From Sphagnum compactum (taxonomy: Eukaryota > Bryophyta > Sphagnopsida > Sphagnales): a stretch of DNA of 64,000 nucleotides. The notes under the pieces were generated by a model. It was not told the origin of the DNA, did not search any database, and saw nothing but the letters and a program-made list of their open reading frames with translations. Numbering within the stretch: position 1 is the first letter of the stretch; each line of letters begins with the position of its first letter. Shown here piece after piece: positions 37,381 to 46,935 of the stretch. The stretch lies in NCBI GenBank assembly GCA_965153455.1, contig OZ234499.1:13512271-13576270 (forward strand), given 5' to 3'. The position numbers and the translations under genes were made by a program.

Positions 37381-40117
37381 CCGTAGCGGCAAGGGAATTC
37401 ACCCCCAAGCGCCGCGAATAATTAATTTCGAAAGTTTTGAAGTTTCGCTAAGGCAATTTCGAATTTAACAACATTTCGCGACCGCCTTCCCAGATATAAT
37501 TTCCATTTTCTCCCGTTGTGAAACAGTTTCTAGGTATGCACCGCGTTGTGGCTGGTAGGTACCGTACTAAATGCCGTCCGATAATGAGCAGGCTCCGATA
37601 GACGGTGGAGATGATGCCCTTTTGGAGGGAAGCCCCTTCAAAGAGTGACTCAGTCCAAGGAACCAGTGACACAGGCTCTGAGTCTGAACATTGGGCCACT
37701 CTGGTCACTCCAGAGTTCAACTTCAAGCTCCTCTGGCATGGCTTGACCTCAGAGTTAGAGCAGAAGAGCTGTTGCAAGAAGAGGCATTAGGGCCGGGCGT
37801 TATGGCGTCAGGGGTGAGAGTTGCCACGATCACCCGATTCTTTTCTGTGGATAAGAGGTCTGAAGAAGAAAAGGCTGCTGATAGAAAGTCTGCTCTAGCA
37901 AAGTGGCGTGATGAGGAAAATGCTAGATTGGCTCGCAAGAAGGAGGCTGAGGCAGCTGCTGAAGCGAAAAGGCTTGCATCCAAAAGGCCTGTTGGCAGAC
38001 CAAAGAAAGTCAGGCAGGCTCAGGCAGTTCTTGTAGGACAGGAAGGAGAGGAAGGGAATCTAGAAGATGGGGGTGAGGAACCACCTGCCAAGAAGAAGAG
38101 GGGTCCCTACACCAATTGGTTTGTGTCGGATCTCTGGAACTTCATCTTTGCTGCAGTCAAGAAGCATCCTAGAAACCTCTATGATGCTCTCTTTTCCCTC
38201 CAACACAACAAGAAGCCAGGTCAATTAGGCAACCCTTTTGACAAGCTAACCGTCCAAACGCTGAAAGGCTAGTTTGAGAAAAATGAGGAGGGGGTCTTTG
38301 TCCTGAAACGTAAGGTCACAGACTGCATTGCATTGCAGAATGCGAGGAAAGCTAGCCACAAGCCTAGACCGACGGGGATTTTCACAGAGTTCCCTGAAAC
38401 ATTTGAGCTGGTCTGCAAGACGCTCAAGGGTGTGAGGGATGTTGGGCAGCCATTGGACGGTGGGATCATCCAGGGAATCATGCAGGGGTGCATCCAGCAG
38501 TCTGCCCCTGAGATGTTTTAGCGGACGGTGACAGGCAAGCGTGGGGAAGATGTCAAGTTCTCGGTGTCAAAGACTTTTGGGAAGGCCTTTGTCCGGAAGC
38601 ACCTGGGGTGGACATGGAGGCGGGTCACCACAGCACCGAGCAAGCTCCCGGAAGACTGGGAGAAGCAAGGTGATGAGACGGCGTACAGGGTTGCTGCCCT
38701 TTGCAAGTTGCACAACATCCCCCCTGAGCTGGTTGTCAATTCTGATCCGACCGCCATCTACGTGCGGCCTGCAGCAGAGCAGACTTATGAAACCAAGGGA
38801 GTGAAGGCTGTTTGGAGTTTAGGAAAGGACGAGAAGAGGCAGATAACGGGGATGGTCAGCTCAGCTTCCAGTGGTAGCATGCTTCCATTGCAGCTCATTT
38901 TCCAGGGGAAGACCACAGCGGTGGTACCAAATCATGTTGAAGCCAGGGAAGCTGTCAGGAAGGGGTGGGATTTGACCAACTCGGAGAATCACTGGTCAAA
39001 TCAAACCACCATGAAGCGGTTTGTGGAGAAGGTCTTGGACCCGTGGCGTGTCGAGAAGTGTAAGGAGCTGGGGTTGGATTCTTCCAAGCAGAAAATGGTG
39101 TGGCTCATAGATTGCTGGAAAGTTCACACGTCGGAGGAGTTCCGAAACTGGCTTAAGAAAAACCACCCCCTCGTCCATTATCTTTATGTGGCTGCAAACT
39201 GCACAAGCAAGCTCCAGCCAGCGGATGTAATGTTGCAGAGACCTTTCAAGCATGGTTTTCGTAAGCAATTTGAGAAGTGGCAGAGTGAGTTGGTTGCTTC
39301 GCAGCTTGCTGAAGGGGTAAAACCTGAGGATGTAGAGCTACAAGTAGGAATCAAGAAGCTGCGCGAGTTACTTATTGGCTGGCTCCTATCGTCATGGGGC
39401 GAGCTTTGCGAGCAAGTGGAGATGATCCAGAAAGGCTGGGCCTTGTGTAGACTGGGCAACATTCACATTCCCTGCTTCCAAGATGCAGCCATGGGGCAAT
39501 GTCTGCAAAGGGGTCTGCTTGCGGAGCTGGAAAACCCTGGGGATGAACCTGAAGTCACCGAGGACGAGCTAGAGAGTGGGGCTTTTAGGAGCGCAGGCAT
39601 CGAGGAAATTCCGTTGGTGGCATCGGTGCAGGATGTGATGAGTGCTTGCTTGGAGGAGGAGCACACGCTCAAAGTTTTCAGATCTTTGAGCCGGCAGGAT
39701 GATCAGTTAGTGGCAGAGTTGGAAGAGCTAGAGAACCTGGCAGACCTTGATGACGTACCTAAATGATATTTTCTTCTGACTTGCTATAAGCTGTACCTAT
39801 TGATCCGAGCTACATGCTCAAGTCAATTACACTTCCTGATTGCTTGCATAATATGTGCTGGGTTATTCAATTAAGGTGATCAATATATCCAGGATGCTTC
39901 GGCTAGCAATGCATCGATTGATGATACAGCCATGGATCATGTCATTGTCATGATCTGCATACCTACTTCCTTTCTAACACTATGGTCAATTTCTCCTGCG
40001 TCACAACAGATTTAATTTCTTCATTTCTCCATTTCTCCCTGCAGGCCCAATTTAGTTTCAAGTTTTTCTCCTTGGCCTGAAATAATTATTAAAAGATGAA
40101 TTCCCTTGCCACTACGG
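37381..40117 (+). mobile_element. Complete-looking pogo/CENP-B-type (Tc1/mariner-like) DNA transposon, 2737 bp
   Basis: The left end 37381-37401 begins CCGTAGCGGCAAGGGAATTC. The right end 40097-40117 is its inverted complement with one substitution (C/T at position 7), making 21-bp terminal inverted repeats. TA flanks both ends (37379-37380 and 40118-40119), the target duplication expected of this superfamily. The inside is much richer in G+C than the flanks and encodes one transposase frame reading inward from the left end. Between the left repeat and the gene, the motif TTTCG recurs about four times (37427-37479: AATTTCGAA, GTTTCGC, AATTTCGAA, ATTTCGCG), as expected for subterminal transposase-binding sites, though that role is inferred. 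Structural ends are intact; the coding frame has two stops. Confidence 0.92.
37802..39766 (+). pseudogene. pogo/CENP-B-type DDE transposase, one frame interrupted by two TAG codons
   Basis: DDE_1-type transposase that would cut and paste its element. From the ATG at 37802 (G at -3, G at +4) one frame runs 654 codons to TGA at 39766, broken only by TAG at codon 157 (38270-38272) and codon 240 (38519-38521); there are no frameshifts. The N-terminus is charged and Ala/Lys/Glu-rich with an AT-hook-like KRPVGRPKK (61-69) and a KKKRGPY basic patch (about 97-103). The catalytic triad is probably Asp315 (VVNSDPTAI), Asp437 (VWLIDCWKVH) and Asp475 (TSKLQPADV), the last within the family's SKLQP.D....RPFK signature. 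The acidic C-terminal tail (about 560-654) is not typical of the core. Each stop is one base from CAG or, for codon 157, TGG. No GT..AG intron removing either stop was found. A functional gene by readthrough is possible but less likely than recent inactivation. Confidence 0.85.
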
Positions 40118-40543
40118 TACGTACTAACTTAGTCTAAATTAACCTACCCATTTTTAGGCTTAAAAAAAACTTAGGATAATTATGTCGAATCTAGTTGCAC
40201 AAACTTGAGGTGGTTACAAACTTGTAAAAATATTTTGTAATGAGGCTACTTAGGTTGACTTGGCAAAAAATCTAAAGTTAGGGACCTAGGCAAACCTATC
40301 TAGGTGTCATGCAACATGGAAATAACTTTGTACATATTGTAGCTTACATGTGTTCTGACCTTGATGCGAACATGTTGAAGGTTCAAAAGGAGATATTTGC
40401 TACTAATGCCACTGAACATTCCCCATTGAATTTTTCAAGTGTGAAGTCCCGCTAACTTTTTCATAGTGTATTTTTTGGTCGTTCCTTAGGCCAAATTTGT
40501 CATCATACCTTTCAAAATTCATTAGGTACAGTCAACTACATTG

Positions 40544-40604
40544 ATTGTTCCTTCCATATTTTGAAAGGTATATAGTGTACATTTCAAAATACGGAAGGAA
40601 CAAT
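40544..40604. repeat. Hairpin 1: 23-bp arms, 15-base loop
   Basis: ATTGTTCCTTCCATATTTTG plus AAA (40544-40566) faces its complement at 40582-40604 with a single mismatch. Confidence 0.85.
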
Positions 40605-40705
40605 TCATTTTTTTATATTTCCTTTTTGTCTAATTTTTTTTTTACATCTTTTTTACAATAAAATTTCTTTTGTTTTTTTTATGCTTGATTGCCATTTTGG
40701 TTTTG

Positions 40706-40753
40706 AAGCAAATTAACTTTTCATATATATATATATGAAAAGTTAATTTGCTT
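40706..40753. repeat. Hairpin 2: perfect 48-bp palindrome
   Basis: AAGCAAATTAACTTTTCATA then TATA (40706-40729) is followed directly by its exact reverse complement (40730-40753), centred on a (TA)n core. There is no spacer and no mismatch. Confidence 0.95.
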
Positions 40754-41223
40754 ATAACTAATTTGGATAATCGTTTTGAAGACCCAAAAACAAATCTATA
40801 CCTTATTATGCTTCATAACCTTTTTGGCTACAAAGAAAATGATTTAAAAAAAAAGTTAATTTCTATCTATGTAATTATAATATTTGGAGAAACCAATTTA
40901 CACTAGTACTTAAATAAAGGAAACAAAATAAAAATTATTAAACATCATTTCATTAAAAAAAAAACTATTTTGGTGTATAGCCAGATTTGGCTAATAATTT
41001 TGAAGGCCATACAAGATTTTCTACTTCTTTCCTATGTTAGATCACCATTTTGGACACTAAGGATATCAATTTAAAAAAAAAAAAAAAAACTATATTTCCT
41101 ATTTGTAATAATTATGATGATAGTCCTTAAAAGATCCACATATTGATAATGGTAAAAATAGAAAGAGATAAAAAGGTGGAAAAGATGATGGAAAGAAGGG
41201 AGGGAAAAAGTTAGAGGGACTTT

Positions 41224-41343
41224 ACATAGGTGAAGGTTTTGTGCCTAGTACTTTCCGGATTTTTGAGTCCTAGCCCATGGCCTACTGACCTTGAATGGGC
41301 CCTCAAATCTGGAAGGTACTAGGCACGAAACCTTCTCCTATAC
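41224..41343. repeat. Hairpin 3: foldback of about 120 bp
   Basis: GAAGGTTTTGTGCCTAGTAC and the following CTTTCCGGATTTTTGAG (41232-41267) pair with CTCAAATCTGGAAGGTAC and TAGGCACGAAACCTTC (41302-41335), with few mismatches and a loop of about 34 bases. Weaker pairing continues outward to ACATAGG/CCTATAC. No flanking target duplication was evident. Confidence 0.8.
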
Positions 41344-41403
41344 ATCATCAACACAAGTGTGTAGTTAGAACTTCCAATCGAACACATTAAGTTTTATTGT
41401 TGT

Positions 41404-41480
41404 TGTTGTTTTGCTACCAAATGTTTAGTGCCATTATTTTTGAGAAAATTACATAATAAACATTTGGTAGCAAAACAACA
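41404..41480. repeat. Hairpin 4: perfect 24-bp arms, 29-base loop
   Basis: TGTTGTTTTGCTACCAAATG then TTTA (41404-41427) faces its exact complement (41457-41480). Confidence 0.92.
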
Positions 41481-42009
41481 ATTACATCACTAATGTCTTA
41501 AAATTGCAAAAACTACATAATAACATTATTTTTGAGAAAATTACATCACTAATGTCTTAAAATTGTCATGATGCAATTACAAGGTTTGCCAAAAAAGAGG
41601 GCACACTTGTAAAGACGCAAACCATTACACCATTTTACATAAACTATAAACTTGTAGATGTATTGCAATCTATTAACACATCATTTTAAATGAAACAAAA
41701 TCCAACACGTGAAATTGAAATTCATGATTCAACAAATTTCATGAATTGATAATTCATCATATAATTGAAGTTCCAATAAAATATATCTACCTTGACATAG
41801 CCATGTCAAATTGGTTTTACTAATACTAGTTATTCAAATTCCAAAAGTTCAAATGTGATACACCCAAATGTGAAAGATGAAATTGAACACAACAAAAAAA
41901 ATAATACAATGATAGTTAAGCCTAGTAGTAATTTTTAAGGTTTGTTGATGAACTGATGTTTGGTCTCACCTTGGTAACCCATCATGTGAGAAAATAGGTC
42001 CTATACATG

Positions 42010-42012
<3 letters not shown>

Positions 42013-42044
<32 letters not shown>
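42013..42044. repeat. (GA)16 microsatellite
   Basis: Uninterrupted GA dinucleotide run. Confidence 0.95.
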
Positions 42045-42047
<3 letters not shown>

Positions 42048-42327
42048 CAGGTCTGGAAATGTAGCAAGATGTTAGGTCTGGGATGTGGAGGATTCATGCT
42101 GCTGCCAACACAATTGAGGTGCATGCAATAGTTGTGTTGGATGCTCCAAGATTGTATGCTCCAGAACTACAGCGATTGCCAAAAATCCTGTATTGGGTCA
42201 TTGCTCAAGTTTGTTTAGTGTTCAATGTTCATGCCTGCCGGAGAGTCTGGATCATAATCTGCAACAACAATTTTGTTTCATTGTCCATCTGACAGCTTAA
42301 ACAGCTGAAATGCAAAGCAGCTTGTAG

Positions 42328-42680
42328 AATGAGTGCGGCAAAATGAAGTTCCTCAATGGAGTCTGAACAAGTCAGAATGTAACTGAATCAAAGAGTGCAG
42401 CAATTTGCAATGTTCATGAATGGGTTTAGGGTTTAGGCTGAACAATAAAGTCAACCTGTAATTGAATCCAAAGAGTGCAGCAAATCCAAAGTTCCTCGAT
42501 GAAATCTGAACAAGAATTCAGCCTGCAATCCGATGTCTCAAAGAGCACAGTACAGCTCAATGTGATGTTTCTTTTTCAATGAAGTCTAAAACAATTCAGC
42601 CAATTCATCTTGTAACTAAAATCAAACAGTGCAACAAATGGAATTCTAAATTGCAGAAACCTTGATTGTTCCTCAATGGA
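42328..42680. repeat. Degenerate tandem array, about 60-85-bp unit, about five copies
   Basis: AA(A)GAGTGCAGCAA and variants recur near 42329, 42391, 42471, 42541 and 42624. Between them lie variants of GTTCCTCAATGGAGTCTGAACAA and GTAACTGAATC. It lies about 1.2 kb beyond the 3' end of the PFP gene, and includes one TTTAGGGTTTAGG telomere-like motif. Confidence 0.7.
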
Positions 42681-42959
42681 ATCAATGGAACAAATTTGCA
42701 TGTTGCTGCTGCACAAAGTACCCAAGAAAAGTTTTCACTCCAAAAATATTGTGAAACACATGAAGCTCTTGCTGGGACATACATTTTTTTCCTCTCAATT
42801 CCTGGGGCACAAAATTCCTCAACAATAACAAAGCACCCACAAAACTGGGTCACCAAAAACTTCTGTACAAAAAACCCTTTACACAAATTGAAAGGAAAAA
42901 ATTCCAAAGCCAGAGATCTACTCTCATGCAAAGAAGAAATAAGGTGTTGAAAGAAGAAA

Positions 42960-43850
42960 GATGTTGACACGCTTGAAGAAAAGTTAGATGATTGAGCTTT
43001 GGGTTTAGGGTTTGAGCCTTGTTGCATTGATTTTATTCCAGTTTGGTGTTGTCTGTGATCTTCTGCTGCTGCTGCTGCTGCAGCAGCACAATAGGATTCT
43101 AACATTACTGGGTCCTCTACTCCATTCATCATTCAGCTAACTAGCTACAGGTTCTGTGAACTGTTCAAGAATCAGACAGAGGAGCATTTTGTGCATGGGT
43201 TTTGATGCTACTGGTAATGAAGAAAGATGATTGAGCTTTGGGTTTGAGCTTTGTTGCATTGCTGGATTTTGTTGCAAATTTTGTGTTGTCTGTGATCTTC
43301 AAGGATTTCATTACTGAGACTCCTCTACAATCCATTCATCATGCAGCTAGCTAGCTATGGGTTCTGTGATCGAGAATCAGAAAAGACCAGATTAACTTTC
43401 TTTTGTTATGCATGGATTTTGATGCTACTGGAGATGAAGAAAGACGATGCCAAGCTTTGGCTTTAGGGTTTGAGTTTGTTGCATGCATGGATTTTGTCAC
43501 ATTTTTGTGTTGTCTGTGATCTTCTCTACTCTTGCTGCTTTGAGAATCAGGAAAGACCAGATGAACTTTCTTTTTGTTGTGCATGGATTTTGAAACTACT
43601 GGTGATGAAGAAAGACGATGCCAAGCTTTGGCTTTAAGGCTTTGAGCTTTCTTAGATACATGGATATTGTTACAGTTTTGTCTTGTCTGTGATCTTCTCA
43701 ACTCTTGCTGCTTGAGAATCAGGAAAGTACCAGATGAGCATTCTTTTTGTTGTGTATGGATCTTGATGCTACTGGTGATGAGCTTTCTTTGTGCATGGAT
43801 TTTGTTGCAGTTTGTGTTGTCTGTGATCTTCTGCTTGCTGCAGCACAAAG
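42960..43850. repeat. Degenerate tandem array 3' of the PFP gene, about 130-240-bp unit, five copies
   Basis: TTGTCTGTGATCTTC recurs near 43047, 43286, 43527, 43685 and 43818. Repeated around it are GCATGGATTTTG(A/T)TG, CTACTGGTGATGAAGAAAGA(C/T)GATG, AAGCTTTGGCTTTA and a CTCTTGCTGCTT segment. The first unit contains a CTG/CAG palindrome (about 43065-43088). Units lose internal segments, so the spacing shortens rightwards. The last copy stops just beyond the PFP stop codon side, so the array may form part of the 3' UTR. Confidence 0.8.
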
Positions 43851-43877
43851 GACTAACTACCTACCTCTACATCATCA

Positions 43878-45885
43878 TCATGATGCTACAGCTATGGGTT
43901 GTGTGAGCACCTCCTGCTGCAGCTCGAGAATCAAGGTATGGTTAGTGGCATCAGCAGTAGGACCAGAGAATTGGATAGGGCCAGGATTCACATAGCAATC
44001 TTCAACAGCCCAAGCATTCCTGTTGTCCGCGAATTTCTTGAACGGAGCACCATCGAGCTCGACCATGGCCTTTTTGATCACGGGTTTGTTCTTCCCTTGA
44101 CGTCGCTCCACGTCCATGAGCGCCGTGAGAGGAGTACCACCCACGGTCCAGTCCGCGGCAGGCGCCGTCAAGTTCCCGATGGAGGCAATCAGACCTGTCT
44201 GACCCGCGTGCAAGAGAGCCGCTGCCGTGAACCCCAGCGCATAGCAATAGTTGGCATCGAAGTTGGTAGGCATGCCGCAACGACCTTCGTAGCCGAGGAA
44301 ATGCGCTTGTCCCATGAAATGACCTTTGAAACTCTCCTCACATTTCCGAGCGTGAAGCTCCCTTTCCGTCATCGATATGAGCATCTTCTCGGTCTCGATC
44401 TTGGCAACTTGGACATTCCCATGCGGATCACGTTCCAGCAGAAGCTGCTCCTGGATGTTGTCAGGCAAGGAATCGAAGAGAGAAAGACAGGAAGAAGAAA
44501 GCTTGTTCTTCCAGGAAGCAGCTCCTACGGTTTTGTCGCAAGCAGTGCTGCTATGAGCAAGGATCTCGTTGAGCTCGGCGATCAGATGCTGAATCTCAGG
44601 AATAAAATCGATCAAACCCTCAGGAATAAGAATCACGCCGTGATGTTTCCCGAGGTGTGCTCTTTTGCAAACGACGTCCGCGATGCTATTCGTCACTTGC
44701 CGCAAGGTCTTGTTCTGCGCGTAAATCTCCTCGCCGATGATGGCAACATTGGGATGCGTCTGCAATGCGCACTCGAGAGTGATGTGAGAAGCAGCGCGAC
44801 CCATCAAGCGCACAAAATGGTAGTACTTCCCTGTGGACCTCGCGTCTACCATGATGTTCCCGATGAGCTCCGAGTAGATCTTGCACGCCGTGTCGAAGCC
44901 GAAGCTCGTCGGCACTTGCTTCGACTTCAGATCTCCATCGATTGTCTTCGGACACCCGATCACTCGCGTCTTCAGATTCTTGGATCGGAAATACTCCCCC
45001 ATGAGCGCCGCATTTGTGTTGGAATCGTCTCCGCCGACGACGATCAACCCGTCTAGATCCAGCTTCACCACTGTATCTTCCGCTTGCTTGAACTGCGCCG
45101 GCGTCTCAACCTTGTCCCTTCCACTCCCGATGATGTCGAACCCACCCTAGAGAGAAAGAGAAAGACAGGATCATCATCATCATCATCACCTTCTATCTTT
45201 CTTCAGAAAACAAGAGCATCATCGCTGCTGCAGGAATCGCCAGCTACAAGACGAGAAACCAGGCTCGAAGCTCATGGACGAGATGGGTTTCTAAAGGTTT
45301 TTTCTTCTGTACCTGGTTTCTGAAGGGGTGAAGAAACTCTTCCGTGATCTCCACAAACTTACAGCGCATGATGCCGGCGGGGCCGCCCTTGAATCCATAC
45401 AGAATGCTATTCTCGCAATCATGTTGTTGCAAGTAGTCGAAGATTCCTGCAATGACGTTGTGACCACCGGGAGCTTGGCCACCTGACAACACCACTCCGA
45501 CTATAAGCTTTTGCGGCTGCTGCTTCTGTGACCGGTGCTCCTCGACGACGACATAACCGTGTGCAGCTGTAGTGGACGAGGAAGATTCTTCATGTGCTAC
45601 CAGTTGCACCGAAGGTTGACCATATATTGAAGGGAAAAGCTCTTGAATCTCTTGTTGGTGTCCAGCTGCTGACGACGGTGCGCCATAAAGGAGCTTGAAT
45701 CCACGACGACCAGCAGCAGCAGCAGCTTGCAACACCTTGGGTAGTGGCGGATTATACTTCAGTCGAGTGGCTTGTACAGGGCCGTAATCTCTCACATCCT
45801 TGATCCTCACAGACGACTGATCAGCTTCGACTCGAGTTCTTCTTCCTGGCGATGGAGCTTGTGCGTCCTTATTGCTACTCGTCAT
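43878..45885 (-). CDS. PFP-beta: Pyrophosphate--fructose 6-phosphate 1-phosphotransferase, beta (catalytic) subunit
   Basis: Cytosolic PFP reversibly makes fructose 1,6-bisphosphate from fructose 6-phosphate using pyrophosphate instead of ATP, in a complex with the regulatory alpha subunit. Exon 1 is 45885-45313 (191 codons) and exon 2 is 45146-43878, joined in phase 0 (FRNQ|GGFD) across a 166-base intron, giving 613 residues against about 565 in seed plants. Motifs: GVVLSGGQAPGGHN (130-143), GGDDSNTN (229-236) and PKTIDGD (257-263); the second Asp of GGDD and the Lys of PKTIDGD mark pyrophosphate use. MGRAASHITLECALQTHPN, ERDPHGNVQVAKIETEKML, GYEGRCG.PTNFDA and VGGTPLTALMDVERR match the plant beta subunit. 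The extra length is an N-terminal extension and a Ser/Gln-rich insertion (about 99-125). It is unusually intron-poor and G+C-rich, and tandem arrays lie on both sides. Confidence 0.96.
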
Positions 45886-45964
45886 CCTCCTCGTTGCAGT
45901 GCGTTATTATCCGTCACCACTAGTCGAGGTGGCTGCTGCACCAACCGCCACAGCAGTTGCTCTT

Positions 45965-46935
45965 CAGTTCTGAAGCAGCAAGAAGAAGAAGAACAAGAAG
46001 AAGAAGATCAGCAGCTGAAGATTTCTTCTTGGAATTCCCAGAAAGTTCACTCTACACAAAATCTGTTCTAGAATTGCTGGAGCTCACAAAACCTTTTTGA
46101 TGATCTTCTGAACCTCTTCTGCAAGAAGAAGACGAAGAAGAAGAAGAAGAAGAAGAAGAAGAGGATCAGCAGAAGATTTCTTCTTGGAATTCCCAGAAAG
46201 TTCACTCTCCACAAAATCTGTTCTAGAATTGCTGGAGCTCACAAAACCTTTTTGATGATCTTCTGAACCTCTTCTGCAAGAAGAAGACGAAGAAGAAGAA
46301 GAAGAAGAGGATCAGCAGAAGATGTCTTCTTTGAATTCTCAGAAAGTTCACTGTACACAAAATCTGTTCTAGAATTGCTGGAGCTCACAAAACCTTTTTA
46401 ATGATCTTCTGAACCTCTTCTGCAAGTAGAAGAAGAAGAAGAGGATCAGCAGCTGAAGATTTCTTCTTTGAATTCCCAGAAAATTCACTGTACACAAAAT
46501 TCTGTTCTAGAATTGTTGGAGCTCACAAAACCTTTTTGATAATCTTCTCAACCTCTTCTGCAAGAAGAAGAAGAAGAAGAAGAAGAAGAGGATAAGCAGT
46601 TGAAGATTTCTTCTTTGAATTCCCAGAAACACTGTTGTAAACAAAATCTGTTCTAAAATTGCAAGAGCTCACAAAACCTTTTTTTTGATCCCCTGAAGCT
46701 CTTCTGCAAGGAGAAGAAGAAGAAGAAGAAGAAGAAGAAGAGCAGCTGAAGTTTTCCTCTTTGAATTCCAACTAGAAACTGTAAACAAAAATCTGTTCTA
46801 GAATTGCAGCAGCACACAATTTACCTTTCTGATCCTCTGAAGCTTCAGATCTGCAACCAAAGAACATAAAGCAGTTGGAGCTCCTCAAGATTTCCTCTTT
46901 GATCTTTCTAGAATTGCAACAAGAGCTCACAAACA
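45965..46935 (-). repeat. Tandem array in the PFP leader/promoter, about 146-bp unit, six copies plus partial ends
   Basis: Unit starts are near 46031, 46186, 46332, 46469, 46617 and 46762. Each reads, on the plus strand, GAATTCCCAGAAAGTTCACT, then ACAAAATCTGTTCTAGAATTG, GAGCTCACAAAACCTTTTT, GATCTTCTGAACCTCTTCTGC and a (GAA)n tract of variable length ending in GAGGATCAGCAG. A partial unit precedes and another (46870-46935) follows. On the PFP-coding strand each unit carries (TTC)n-TTGCAG, which looks like a polypyrimidine tract with a 3' splice site, then a 26-base segment and AAG|GTTTTGTGAG. The array starts about 80 bases upstream of the PFP start codon. Confidence 0.9.

Larger units (their letters stand above)
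40118..42300. other. AT-rich gene-free stretch with a cluster of hairpins
   Basis: No gene recognised. Four strong inverted repeats (listed separately) lie between 40.54 and 41.48 kb. The block TTATTTTTGAGAAAATTACAT is present near 41436 and again near 41525, the second followed by a repeat of the CACTAATGTCTTAAAATTG sequence. Confidence 0.55.

Noticed and set aside
42605-43132. 175-codon minus-strand frame with a poly-Ala stretch
   Set aside because: The poly-Ala comes from a CTG/CAG palindrome in a tandem array; the rest has no motif.
43351-43848. 165-codon minus-strand frame with an internally repeated protein segment
   Set aside because: The protein repeat follows from the DNA array; unit spacing is not a constant multiple of three, so there is no sign of coding selection.
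43899-45056. 385-codon plus-strand frame antisense to PFP-beta
   Set aside because: Shadow of the GC-rich PFP coding strand; the minus-strand protein matches PFP-beta along its whole length.
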